A stretch of DNA of 64,000 bases from positions 42,185 to 106,184 of the forward strand of contig JBBQZZ010000017.1 in assembly GCA_038207265.1 (NCBI GenBank), read 5' to 3'. This document shows, piece by piece, positions 8,935-17,552 of this stretch (position 1 is its first letter; each line of letters starts with the position of its first letter). The notes under the pieces are model-generated. The model was given only the letters and a program-made list of their open reading frames with translations, was not told the DNA's origin and did no database searches. A program made the position numbers and the translations under genes. This stretch comes from JACMLD01 sp038207265. Its GTDB lineage: Bacteria; Bacteroidota; Bacteroidia; Chitinophagales; Chitinophagaceae.

Positions 8935-9429
8935 ATGAGTGACAGAATCAAAAGCCTGTTGATTTATGCCGGCAAATGTGTTTTCGCCACCCTGATGGTA
9001 TTCATTGTTTCCTCATTACTCAATTACAAGGATCTTGGCTGGTGCTTAATTTCCGTCATTCTGGTATTATCTCCCGATGGAAAAGACGCCCTTTCACTGG
9101 CATTTACGAGGATCAAAGCAAATTTGGTTGGCGCTGGTGTAGGGGTACTGAGTTTATTAATTTCCACCACTAACATGTGGATTTTAAGTGCGGCACTTGC
9201 AGTTACAATCTCCCTTTGTTACCTCTTGAAATTTGATACTGCCATGAAATCGGCGTTGGCCGCTACCATCATCATCATGTTGCATGAAGAAGGTAAACAT
9301 ATATGGGATACAGCAATTGAACGGTTGATAGCTGTAGTTGCAGGATGCTTGCTGGGGCTGATCATTACATTCATTTTCCATTTTAAAGAAAACAACGATA
9401 AGAAATTAGCCAGTGAGGAAGAGGCGTAA
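8935..9429 (+). CDS. FUSC/aromatic-acid-exporter-like membrane protein
   Basis: A 164-residue integral membrane protein with about four hydrophobic segments in two hairpins (FATLMVFIVSSLL, LISVILVLSP; LVGAGVGVLSLLIS, ILSAALAVTISLCYLL, LIAVVAGCLLGLIITFIF). The pattern of a segment followed by AFTRIKANLVGAGVG and a late AIERLIAVVAGCLLG matches the FUSC/ArAE_1 type, where one such block is half of an efflux protein such as AaeB. It lacks the soluble part of full-length members, as is normal for short ArAE_1 proteins. The substrate is unknown. It has its own probable promoter. Confidence 0.75.
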   Translation: MSDRIKSLLIYAGKCVFATLMVFIVSSLLNYKDLGWCLISVILVLSPDGKDALSLAFTRIKANLVGAGVGVLSLLISTTNMWILSAALAVTISLCYLLKFDTAMKSALAATIIIMLHEEGKHIWDTAIERLIAVVAGCLLGLIITFIFHFKENNDKKLASEEEA

Positions 9430-9572
9430 TTTTAAACATTTTGGCAACTGTAACTGGTGGGCAAGCTATTATTATCTTTACATTCAATGAAGAAGTTGAT
9501 TCTTACATCTGGTGAAGGGCCACCAGTTTCTTTAAACGCTCAATTTTAGAAGATCTTTTTAAATTTCATATC

Positions 9573-11111
9573 ATGCGAATATACCTTGTTCTGCTATTAC
9601 TGATTTTGCTGGTGAATCAACAGGCTTCTGCCCAAACATCACAGGGAACAGTTATCCGAAAATATTGTGAACAGCATTTTGATACCATTATCAGTGAATT
9701 TACTTCTCTGCTGTCGCTGTCCAATGTTGCGGCAGACCCGGAAGGTTTGCAAAAAAGCGCGGCCTTTATTATGACCATGATGAATAAACGCAAAATCCGG
9801 AATGTTCAATTACTGAATGGAATATCGGCCGGCGTAGCGCCGGTGATATATGGCGAAGTGCTGGTACCGGGTGCAAAGCAAACGCTTATTTTTTATGCTC
9901 ACTATGACGGACAACCGGTAAACCCCTTGCAATGGGCAAAAGGTCTTGATCCTTTTCACCCGGTATTATTTTCAGGTGCACTGGATAAAGCTGGAACCAA
10001 TATTGATTTTCCAGCGAATGGTACCTATAATAAAGACTGGAGAATATATGCACGTGGTGCCTCAGATGATAAGGGCGGTGTGGATGCTATACTAAATGCA
10101 TATGATGCAATCGTGAAAACGGGCACTCAACCTACCTGCAATCTCAAATTTTTCTTTGAAGGAGAAGAGGAAGCTGGTTCACCACATCTTCATGAAATAT
10201 TAGAAAAACACCTTTCATTGCTGCAGTCTGATCTTTGGATCATCTGTGACGGACCTGTCCACCAATCAGGAAAAAAACAGATTGCATTTGGTGTAAGGGG
10301 CGATACCCATCTAGATTTGACTGTCTACGCATCCAAACGACCCTTGCACAGTGGGCATTACGGCAATTGGGCCCCCAATCCCGCGATGATGCTGGCAAAA
10401 TTACTGGCCTCTATGAAAGATGATAATGGCAAAGTGGTTATAAAAGGATTTTATGATGATGTAATTCCTTTAAGTCCGTATGAAAAGAAAGCATTGTCAG
10501 ATGTTCCTTCTGTAGATGAACAAATGAAGAATGAGTTAGGCATCAATACAATTGAATCACCTGGCCATACGCTTAGCGAATCGATCAATCTGCCATCGCT
10601 CAACATCAATGGCATGCAAAGCGGTAATGTTGGAAAGATGGCATCCAACCAGATTCCTACATATGCAACGGCAGTAATCGATTTAAGACTGGTATTGGGC
10701 AATGATTGGAAAAGGCAGCAACAAAAAGTTATTGATCACATAAAGAGCCAGGGCTATTACGTGACCGATACGGAACCAACAGACGATGAAAGAAAGCAAT
10801 ATCCAAAGATCATTAAAGTAATTCGGGGAGAAGATGGCATGAATGCCCAACGCACTTCAATGGACCTGCCCATCATAAAAAAAGTAATTGCAGCAGTTCA
10901 AACCACAACCAGTGACAAAGTAGTTCTGCAACCAACCATGGGCGGTAGTCTGCCGTTGTTTTTATTTGAGCAAATATTAGGAGCAAAAACAATTACAGTG
11001 TCTATTGCCAATCATGATAACAACCAGCATGCAGAAAATGAAAATATTCGGATTGGCAATTTATCAGATGGTATTGAAACAATGGCATCGCTGATGTTAC
11101 TCAAATATTGA
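9573..11111 (+). CDS. Secreted M20 family metallopeptidase (dipeptidase-like)
   Basis: A 512-residue protein with a signal peptide ending ASAQ. The M20 zinc motifs are in order: FYAHYDGQP (first His and catalytic Asp, near residue 110), GASDDKGG (bridging Asp), FEGEEEAGSP (catalytic Glu pair), DLWIICDGP, and the C-terminal NHDNNQHAENENIR with the last His. A lid (dimerisation) domain sits between residues ~235 and 400 and includes RPLHSGHYGNWAPNP. The closest match is the carnosinase/CndA-like dipeptidase group. Export suggests periplasmic peptide scavenging. An isolated gene. Confidence 0.9.
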   Translation: MRIYLVLLLLILLVNQQASAQTSQGTVIRKYCEQHFDTIISEFTSLLSLSNVAADPEGLQKSAAFIMTMMNKRKIRNVQLLNGISAGVAPVIYGEVLVPGAKQTLIFYAHYDGQPVNPLQWAKGLDPFHPVLFSGALDKAGTNIDFPANGTYNKDWRIYARGASDDKGGVDAILNAYDAIVKTGTQPTCNLKFFFEGEEEAGSPHLHEILEKHLSLLQSDLWIICDGPVHQSGKKQIAFGVRGDTHLDLTVYASKRPLHSGHYGNWAPNPAMMLAKLLASMKDDNGKVVIKGFYDDVIPLSPYEKKALSDVPSVDEQMKNELGINTIESPGHTLSESINLPSLNINGMQSGNVGKMASNQIPTYATAVIDLRLVLGNDWKRQQQKVIDHIKSQGYYVTDTEPTDDERKQYPKIIKVIRGEDGMNAQRTSMDLPIIKKVIAAVQTTTSDKVVLQPTMGGSLPLFLFEQILGAKTITVSIANHDNNQHAENENIRIGNLSDGIETMASLMLLKY

Positions 11112-11578
11112 TTCTTGCTAATTTTAATTTTGACTACAACAATTTACGTTTAGATAGTATCAATGGGTAACAACAAAATAGTTACAACAACGTTTCTGTT
11201 CATTCAGTTTAAACGTTAGTTTTTCATTGTAATGATTTAATTAAGAACCGTATCAAATGAAAAGTACATACAAACTCTATGTCATCTGTTTATAAAGTAT
11301 CATTCTATTGAGCAAAGAATTATAAATAAGCATTAATTTAATTCGCGATTTTCAGCAACAAATTTTTCCCCTTATATAAGCATCCTACTATCAGGAAATG
11401 CAGAATGACCGTGTATTGAAACAGGTAGTACCATGTTGAGGTTGCCAATAAATGTGTATTTAAAGTGTGCCTCCTGCCGGAATAATTTCGCTGTAAATCT
11501 TAACTTGCTGTCGCATGATATGCCCCGGAAAATCCGGGATTTATTATGTCGCATTCTTCATTATTATATAATAAGTAT
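11112..11578. other. Intergenic, no gene seen
   Basis: 467 bp of AT-rich sequence. The only structure noted is a short hairpin just before the next gene (11523-11538, CCCGGA/TCCGGG with an AAA loop), which could be a weak terminator or a 5' leader hairpin. No convincing ORF or RNA gene. Confidence 0.5.
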
Positions 11579-11989
11579 ATGGCACAAAATAAGACTGTTG
11601 AAACAAAGGAAAGCGTTAGCAAATATTTAAACAGCCTCAAAGACAAACAAAGAAAACAGGATTGTACGGCAATTATTGAATTGATATCTGCACACACCGG
11701 CTTGCCTCCAAAAATGTGGGGAACAGCCATCGTTGGTTTTGGTAGTTATCATTATGTTTATGAAAGCGGGCGTGAAGGTGATGCTCCATTGGTGGGATTT
11801 TCATCGAGGGCAAATGCGATCACACTTTATCTTGGTTCCACATTTGAAAAAAGAGATGAGTTACTTGCTAAATTTGGCAAACACAAAACGGGCAAGGGAT
11901 GTATTTATATTCAGAAACTGGCAGATATTGATACCACAGTACTGGCTTCCATGGTAAAAAATTCCGTCAATAATTCCCGGAAGAAATAG
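11579..11989 (+). CDS. DUF1801 domain protein
   Basis: A 136-residue cytoplasmic protein from the ATG at 11579; an in-frame ATG at 11546 would add 11 residues that are not family-like. It shows the DUF1801 core: VSKYLNSLKDKQRKQDC, LPPKMWGTAIVGFGSYHY, GFSSRANAITLYL, and KTGKGCIYIQKLADID. It belongs to the subgroup with the GFGSYHYVYESGREGD motif, distinct from the gene at 1401. The function of the family is not established. It is preceded by a small hairpin and stands alone. Confidence 0.8.
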   Translation: MAQNKTVETKESVSKYLNSLKDKQRKQDCTAIIELISAHTGLPPKMWGTAIVGFGSYHYVYESGREGDAPLVGFSSRANAITLYLGSTFEKRDELLAKFGKHKTGKGCIYIQKLADIDTTVLASMVKNSVNNSRKK

Positions 11990-12092
11990 CCTGCATAGTA
12001 GCCAAATCTTTGAACAACGCATTGCGAAAAATATCTAAGTTGTTTATAGCTGGAAGACATTAAAAAAAACCTACTTTCAGGAAAAATTCCTC

Positions 12093-13172
12093 ATGCCTTT
12101 CAAATTTTTTGTTCTTGTACTGACAGTTGCATTGTTCTTTCTGCCATTTTCATCTCCCTGCCAACCAAAATACATCGCGGAAGTAAAACAGGCGGCCGTT
12201 GCTTTGTACAATACTTTTGACCAGCTTCAAAGAAGATCGGCTTCGCTGGCATTTACAGATACTGCAAGATTAAAATGGAACAATCTGCCGGTGGGTCTTC
12301 GTGCAAGGGCAGGTACCGGTATTGGGAACATGACCATCGAACAAAGAAAACTGGTTCACCGGGTGCTGTCGGCATCACTCAGTTCCCAGGGATATCTCAA
12401 GGCCACCAGCATTATGCACCTCGATGATTTGCTGAACCGCTATTTTGATAGTTTGTATTACAAAAAAGAAATCGACGATACCACTTATCGAATGATGCAA
12501 TCATTGCAATGGTCGCACCGGAATTTCTTCTTTGCTTTTTTTGGTGCACCTACCGATAATACCTGGGGATATAAACTGGAGGGACATCACCTGTCTGTAA
12601 ATTTTACATTTGTCAATGGCACTCTTTCCGTAACGCCATTCTTTATTGGTACTGACCCTGCGGAATATCCCAATACAGAATATGCAGGATGGCGGGTATT
12701 GGGAGAAGAAGAAGATCTTGGAATAAAACTCATCCATCTGTTATCTCCCGCTCAACAGAAAAAAGCCACGATGAGTTCTGCGGTACCGGGAGACATCATT
12801 ACGGGAGCAGAAAGTGGAAAGCGACTGGTTGATAATTGGGGAATTACAGCAGCAGAATTAAATGAAGAACAGCGTTCTGTTTTACAATACATCGTCCGCG
12901 AGTATGTATTCAATATGGAATACGAAAAGGCCACAGCTGAATATAATAAAATAATAAAAGCAGGTATTGGCAAAATATATTTTGGCTGGATTGGATCTTA
13001 CGATGAATCCAAACCGCATTATTTTATATTGAATGGCCCGGGCTTTTTAATTGAATTCGACAACAATGGCTTTGAAGGCAGGGCGAACCATATACATACC
13101 ATTTGGAGAGAAAAGGGCAATGAATACGGTGAAGACGTTTTAAGAAATCATTACTTGTCTGAAAAACACTAA
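12093..13172 (+). CDS. DUF3500 domain protein, exported
   Basis: A 359-residue protein with a signal peptide (hydrophobic to about residue 22). The mature part shows DUF3500 features: WNNLPVGLRARAGTGIGNM, SLQWSHRNFFFAFFGAPTD, WGYKLEGHHLSVNFTFVNG, PFFIGTDPAE and the C-terminal FLIEFDNN with ANHIHTIWRE. The family is widespread in Bacteroidota and has no assigned reaction that I know of. The conserved His-rich segments (EGHHLS, NHIHTIW) could bind metal, which is only inference. No operon partner. Confidence 0.85.
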   Translation: MPFKFFVLVLTVALFFLPFSSPCQPKYIAEVKQAAVALYNTFDQLQRRSASLAFTDTARLKWNNLPVGLRARAGTGIGNMTIEQRKLVHRVLSASLSSQGYLKATSIMHLDDLLNRYFDSLYYKKEIDDTTYRMMQSLQWSHRNFFFAFFGAPTDNTWGYKLEGHHLSVNFTFVNGTLSVTPFFIGTDPAEYPNTEYAGWRVLGEEEDLGIKLIHLLSPAQQKKATMSSAVPGDIITGAESGKRLVDNWGITAAELNEEQRSVLQYIVREYVFNMEYEKATAEYNKIIKAGIGKIYFGWIGSYDESKPHYFILNGPGFLIEFDNNGFEGRANHIHTIWREKGNEYGEDVLRNHYLSEKH

Positions 13173-13338
13173 TGCACTTCATTATCGTATAGCAAACAGT
13201 TAAAAAGAAAGACTTACCGCGCAATGAGTTTTAGCTATAATCATTGTTCATGCTTGTATAAACCCCGCCATTAGAACAAAATTTTTAAATGAATCAACCA
13301 GAACCGAATGCTTTATTATCAATCCTCAATCAATCCAA

Positions 13339-14061
13339 GTGAAAATCTGTGTAGCGCAAACCAAACCGATTAAGGCAAACATTGACTTTAATATCACTCA
13401 GCATAAAAAAACGATCAACCTCGCCGTTGTAAATAGTGCTGAGTACATATTTTTCCCGGAACTTTCACTTACTGGGTATGAACCTGCGCTTGCTGCTGAA
13501 CTGGCCACAACCGCGGACGATAAACGTTTTTATGATTTTCAAAAAATCAGTAATGATAAAAAAATATCTATTGCGGTAGGAATGCCCTTAAAAACCCATA
13601 ATGGTACCCGGATTGGCATGATTATATTTGAACCGGATCTGCAGAGGAAGATATATTGTAAACAATATCTACATGCCGACGAATACCCATACTTTATAAA
13701 AGGCGATGAGCAAGTCTTTCTGGCTTGTCAAAAGATCGCCATTGCTATCTGTTATGAAATATCGGTTCCGGCGCATATTGAACAGGTACATAAAAATGCT
13801 GCAACAATATATATTGCCAGTGTAGCAAAATCTGTAGCGGGAATGAATAAGGCGATTGAACAACTGGCAGGTATTGCAAAAAATTATTCCATGACGGTAC
13901 TGATGTCCAATTGTGTTGGCCATTGCAACGATTTTGATTGCGGGGGCAAATCATCTGCCTGGAACAATAAAGGTGAATTGCTGGGCCAGCTGGAAGAAAA
14001 TTCAGAAGGGCTTCTAATAATAGATACAATCAGCGAAACCGCTGTTGTTGTAACCTTGTGA
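13339..14061 (+). CDS. Carbon-nitrogen hydrolase (nitrilase superfamily)
   Basis: A 240-residue cytoplasmic protein that starts at a GTG. The Glu-Lys-Cys triad segments are all present: FFPELSLTGYE (Glu), IYCKQYLHADEYPYF (Lys) and IAICYEISVP (Cys). The fold is the four-layer nitrilase sandwich. Members hydrolyse amides or nitriles; the amide substrate cannot be named. At 240 residues it is a short member, as is common for predicted amidases. A second, longer nitrilase-superfamily protein is at 35411-36370. Confidence 0.85.
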   Translation: MKICVAQTKPIKANIDFNITQHKKTINLAVVNSAEYIFFPELSLTGYEPALAAELATTADDKRFYDFQKISNDKKISIAVGMPLKTHNGTRIGMIIFEPDLQRKIYCKQYLHADEYPYFIKGDEQVFLACQKIAIAICYEISVPAHIEQVHKNAATIYIASVAKSVAGMNKAIEQLAGIAKNYSMTVLMSNCVGHCNDFDCGGKSSAWNNKGELLGQLEENSEGLLIIDTISETAVVVTL

Positions 14062-14300
14062 TGCGAGGGGGTAACCAAAGAGACCTTCACTGAACTATCA
14101 TGCAACCATTGCATTGCAAACCATCCTTTGTTGTTTAAAAAATTCTCTGATTAACACCAGCACCCCTTTCGGTAGTTATCATCAATCAAAACAGCTGTGG
14201 TCAATTGTCCCCATTTATTAAAGGCCCGCATCACAATGAACCATGATTGTTGCTCCATGCATAAGGTATATTTTTTGTACGATTACGAAAAATAGTTCAA

Positions 14301-14627
14301 ATGAGAGGTTATCATACTTACAAAGATTGTATAGAGGCATGTTTGAAATGTGCCGCCATCTGCCATCATTGTGCATCTTCCTGTACACAGGAACCTGAAA
14401 TAAAAATGATGGCTGGTTGTATTCTCATGGACATGCAATGTGCTGCCATTTGCAATGCCGCCGCACAACTGATGAGTCTTGGTAGTGATCGTGCGAAAGA
14501 GATATGCAATATTTGTGCAGATATCTGTGCACAATGCGCTGAAGAATGTGGAAAGCACCAAACTGAACACTGCCAGGAATGTGCAACCGCTTGCAGAGAA
14601 TGTGCTGCTGCCTGTCGTGCGATGTAA
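14301..14627 (+). CDS. Four-helix-bundle copper-binding protein, cytosolic Csp-like (DUF326)
   Basis: A 108-residue protein with 19 cysteines arranged as Cx3C and Cx2C repeats along helices (e.g. DCIEACLKCAAICHHCASSC and ICADICAQCAEECGKH). This is the hallmark of copper storage proteins (Csp1/Csp3), in which a four-helix bundle is lined with Cys that bind many Cu(I). There is no signal peptide, so it resembles the cytosolic Csp3 form. It probably buffers Cu(I). No copper transporter or CueR-type regulator is adjacent; the metal-efflux operon lies 24 kb away. Confidence 0.88.
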   Translation: MRGYHTYKDCIEACLKCAAICHHCASSCTQEPEIKMMAGCILMDMQCAAICNAAAQLMSLGSDRAKEICNICADICAQCAEECGKHQTEHCQECATACRECAAACRAM

Positions 14628-15422
14628 AAAACTTCATCAGCTATGCAATCATCATAGATCCGCCAGCAGTTTGCAGTTTCCCATGAAGAAATTTTTAATG
14701 CCTGCACCAAACCATCGATCCTGAAACGCCGGCTTTTCAAAACAGCTTTCATCCAGGCTTTATGAATCAATATAGACCTCAGGGAAAGTGGCAAGTATTC
14801 AATTGTTGAATCGAACAATCAATTAAAACTGAGCTTTGTGGATTTTTCTTGAAATTATTAGACCATGCAGACTCGTATTTAGTTTGCGGGGCCTACGTTA
14901 TTTTGATGGAACCAGTTATATAATTGTTGAAATTGAACCGGTACCTTAGGGTTCAGCATTAATATTAACACAATCCGGTATTGATACCCGTAAGACAGAA
15001 AAAACTTGCACGATATGTTGAAAAATCTGGAAAATGTAATAGAAATAAACCGGCTACTCCTTCTCAAAAATCATAAGTATTATACTCTCACCAAACACAT
15101 AAATGTATTGCAAATCAGTCTATGCAAACATTACTTTATCGGGCACTTAACGTTTGCTTTTACTTTGTGAGAACGCATTCCAGAAGCCACTCATTTGTTA
15201 CTACGCCAGATACATAAAATTGATAAAGCCTGGGATAGCAGTTATGCTCACCAAAAGTTTTTTCGTACGGTTGCTCCCACTTCACGAACCGTTAGTGTAA
15301 GCGGAGAAAATTATTTCGCAGCCAGATTGCGGAAATTTCTCGCTTAAATAATAGAACTCAGAATAATTTTTGGTATAACTTGGGGGCTGTCATACTCAAT
15401 ACCCGACTTCAAATTCCCGGTT
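14628..15422. other. Long intergenic, no supported gene
   Basis: 795 bp with scattered stops in all frames. One plus-strand frame is open without an ATG from about 15172 to 15345 (after a TGA; contains KAWDSSYAHQKFFRTVAP), but I recognise no family and it may be chance or a relic. No tRNA, repeat or clear terminator. Confidence 0.5.
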
Positions 15423-16352
15423 ATGAAAAAAATAATCATACATTTTTTATCCTTCTTGTTATTTGGGCAGATAATGGCGCAACAAAAAACAATACAGGAG
15501 CGACTTGGTTATTCCAGGGATACCAAATTATTGATCATTCATGCAGATGACCTGGGTGTTGCTCAATCTGAAAACGCGGCCAGTATTGAAGCCATCGAGA
15601 AAGGAAGTGTCAGCTCGGGTAGCATAATGGTGCCATGCCCATGGATGGGTGATATTGCGGCTTACGCCAGGGCTCATCCTACAACAGACCTGGGGCTTCA
15701 TCTTACTTTGACCAGTGAATGGAAAAATTATAAATGGGGACCGGTTACGCCTGTGAATGAAGTGCGTAGTCTTGTAGATGCCAATGGGTTTTTATACAAT
15801 GATACAGACAGTTTATTCATGCATGCAAAGCAAGCAGATATTGAAAAAGAAATCAGGGCACAGATAGAAAGAGCCAGGCAATTTGGAATAGACCCAACAC
15901 ATTTCGATGCGCACATGGGTTGCCTGTTTATTTCACCGGCTTATCTTCAATTGATAATTAAAATGGGGAGGGAATACAAAGTCCCGGTACTCCTCAATAC
16001 AGAAGCGTTTAAGTTATTGTACAATTTGGATCTCAGTAAATACATCAGTGATAAAGAAATTGTAGCCGATAAGATATTTATGGCACAGCCTAACGACTAT
16101 AAAAACGGAATGAATAAGTTCTACCCGGCTGTTTTTAAATCATTGCAACCAGGCCTTAGCGTTATATTGTTACATGCTGCTTATGAAACTGCAGAGATGC
16201 AGGCAGTAACCATTGATCACCCTGATTATGGTGCTGCCTGGCGCCAGGCAGATTTTAATTTTTTCACCAGTGCCGAATGCCGCAGCCTGCTGGAGCAACA
16301 AAAGATCAAAGTAATTACCTGGAAAGAAATCAGGGACAAATTATTCAGATAA
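15423..16352 (+). CDS. Secreted ChbG/HpnK-type carbohydrate deacetylase
   Basis: A 309-residue protein with a signal peptide ending IMAQ. The YdjC-like (ChbG/HpnK) fold is shown by LLIIHADDLGVAQSEN (metal-binding Asp pair), LGLHLTLTSEW (metal-binding His), and THFDAHMGCLF (His of the active site). The family removes N-acetyl groups from sugars such as chitobiose or a glycolipid. Export implies a periplasmic glycan substrate. It is the first gene of a tight unit: the thioesterase gene starts 5 nt later and the msrC-like gene 24 nt after that. Confidence 0.85.
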   Translation: MKKIIIHFLSFLLFGQIMAQQKTIQERLGYSRDTKLLIIHADDLGVAQSENAASIEAIEKGSVSSGSIMVPCPWMGDIAAYARAHPTTDLGLHLTLTSEWKNYKWGPVTPVNEVRSLVDANGFLYNDTDSLFMHAKQADIEKEIRAQIERARQFGIDPTHFDAHMGCLFISPAYLQLIIKMGREYKVPVLLNTEAFKLLYNLDLSKYISDKEIVADKIFMAQPNDYKNGMNKFYPAVFKSLQPGLSVILLHAAYETAEMQAVTIDHPDYGAAWRQADFNFFTSAECRSLLEQQKIKVITWKEIRDKLFR

Positions 16353-16357
16353 CAAAG

Positions 16358-16762
16358 ATGGAAGCAACCAGTCAAAATAAATTTGCTTACCCATTAACGG
16401 TAACCGCAGCAGACATTGATGAAATGGGCCATGTTAACAATGTGGTATATCTGCGCTGGGTGCAGGATGCTGCCGCAGCACACTGGAACCATATCGCTGC
16501 GCCCGCTCTAAAAAAAACTTGTGCATGGGTGGTAGTAAGACATGAAATTGACTACCTGCAACCCGCACGGCTCAGCGATTCTTTAATAGCCTACACATGG
16601 GTAGGTGATCACGCTGGTGCAAAGTCAAGCCGCTATGTTGAGATTTTTCATGCAGTCAACCATACCAAGCTGGCAACAGCAAAAACAACCTGGTGCCTGC
16701 TGGATGCTGTCAGTCTTCGTCCCAAAAGAATCGATGCAGCAATATTTGCGGTGTTGAAATAA
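16358..16762 (+). CDS. Acyl-CoA thioesterase, hot-dog fold (4HBT)
   Basis: A 134-residue protein starting at the ATG 5 nt after the upstream stop; a longer in-frame start at 16277 would overlap the deacetylase and is not family-like. It shows the 4-hydroxybenzoyl-CoA thioesterase-like signature DIDEMGHVNNVVYLRWVQDA, then VVRHEIDYLQPARLSDSL and a final strand TTWCLLD. The Asp/Asn region of the motif carries the catalytic acid in this family. The substrate is unknown. It is translationally close to its neighbours, so the three are likely one transcript. Confidence 0.85.
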   Translation: MEATSQNKFAYPLTVTAADIDEMGHVNNVVYLRWVQDAAAAHWNHIAAPALKKTCAWVVVRHEIDYLQPARLSDSLIAYTWVGDHAGAKSSRYVEIFHAVNHTKLATAKTTWCLLDAVSLRPKRIDAAIFAVLK

Positions 16763-16786
16763 TATGGTTCTGTATAACTTTACAAA

Positions 16787-17287
16787 ATGGCAGAAGATTT
16801 ACAAATCATACAGGGTACTAAAACTGAACAATACCTGGCATTGTTGCCGCAGATCAATGCATTGATAGAAACTGAACCCGACCTGATCGCCAATCTCGCC
16901 AACTCAATTGCCGCGCTTAAAGAACAATTTGGTTGGTTCTGGATTGGCTTTTACCTGGTAAAGAACAATGAACTGGTATTGGGTCCATTCCAGGGACCTG
17001 TCGCCTGTACGCGCATCCGCAAAGGAAGAGGTGTTTGCGGAAGCAGTTGGGAACAGGCAAAGACATTGATAGTTCCGGATGTGGAAAAATTTCCGGGACA
17101 TATTGCCTGCAGCAGTTTATCCAAATCGGAGATAGTGGTACCCGTTATAAGAAACCATGAAGTGATTGCTGTACTTGATGTAGATAGTTCCGCACTGGAT
17201 GATTTTGATGAAACAGATAAAAAATTTCTGGAAGCAATAGTAGAGATGATTAAATTTAATTATTCACAGGAAGCTCCCCAACTATAA
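16787..17287 (+). CDS. msrC: Free methionine-(R)-sulfoxide reductase, GAF domain (fRMsr)
   Basis: A 166-residue GAF-domain protein. It has the fRMsr signature FWIGFYLVKNNELVLGPFQG, then VACTRIRKGRGVCG and PGHIACSSLSKSEIVVP. The three redox cysteines sit at residues 74, 84 and 108, with the same 10 and 24-residue spacing as Cys84/94/118 of E. coli YebR. It reduces free Met-R-sulfoxide in the cytosol with thioredoxin as electron donor. It is the last gene of the deacetylase-thioesterase unit, and GC-rich repeats follow at once. Confidence 0.92.
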   Translation: MAEDLQIIQGTKTEQYLALLPQINALIETEPDLIANLANSIAALKEQFGWFWIGFYLVKNNELVLGPFQGPVACTRIRKGRGVCGSSWEQAKTLIVPDVEKFPGHIACSSLSKSEIVVPVIRNHEVIAVLDVDSSALDDFDETDKKFLEAIVEMIKFNYSQEAPQL

Positions 17288-17304
17288 TTTAAACTCAAAG
17301 GAGG

Positions 17305-17322
17305 TGCCTGCATCCGCAGGCA
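17305..17322. repeat. GC-rich hairpin element
   Basis: A perfect 7-bp inverted repeat (TGCCTGC with GCAGGCA around ATCC) 18 nt after msrC, followed by ATGACGGCA. It resembles short palindromic intergenic repeats. It lacks a T run, so it is not a standard terminator. Confidence 0.6.
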
Positions 17323-17453
17323 TGACGGCAAGTGCCAAATTAATCACTGACCTGCATCATCTATTAATCACTTAGCTGTTTATACTATTTGATTAGCATA
17401 TCCCGGATACGCATACGCAATAAGCAAGTAACAGTAATGTAAGTTACACGTCC

Positions 17454-17543
17454 TTCCCGCGAAAGCGGGAACCTCTTCACCGAAAGCGGGAACCTCTTCA
17501 CCGAAAGCTGGAACCTCATTAGCGAAAGCGCGAACCCCATAAA
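17454..17543. repeat. REP-like palindrome plus four 21-bp tandem units
   Basis: A 7-bp perfect stem (TTCCCGC 17454-17460, GCGGGAA 17465-17471) closed by a GAAA (GNRA) tetraloop opens the block. Its right half starts a tandem array of four 21-bp units at 17460, 17481, 17502 and 17523. The first two units are identical and begin CGAAAGCGGGAACC; the last two diverge. The block lies between two convergent genes (msrC and the TlpA-like gene). Confidence 0.85.
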
Positions 17544-17552
17544 AAATACATC

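Noticed and set aside
9487..9549. 20-codon frame before the M20 peptidase as a leader peptide
   Set aside because: No attenuator-like hairpins or repeated regulatory codons follow it.
14366..14818. 150-codon minus-strand frame opposite the copper-storage-like gene
   Set aside because: It is the mirror of a Cys-rich coding sequence; the plus-strand gene fully explains the open frame.
15172..15345. ATG-less open frame (KAWDSSYAHQKFFRTVAP)
   Set aside because: It starts right after a TGA, has no start codon and no known family. It could be a relic, but chance cannot be excluded.
17454..17543. The tandem 21-bp array as a CRISPR array
   Set aside because: Units abut with no variable spacers and there are no cas genes nearby.
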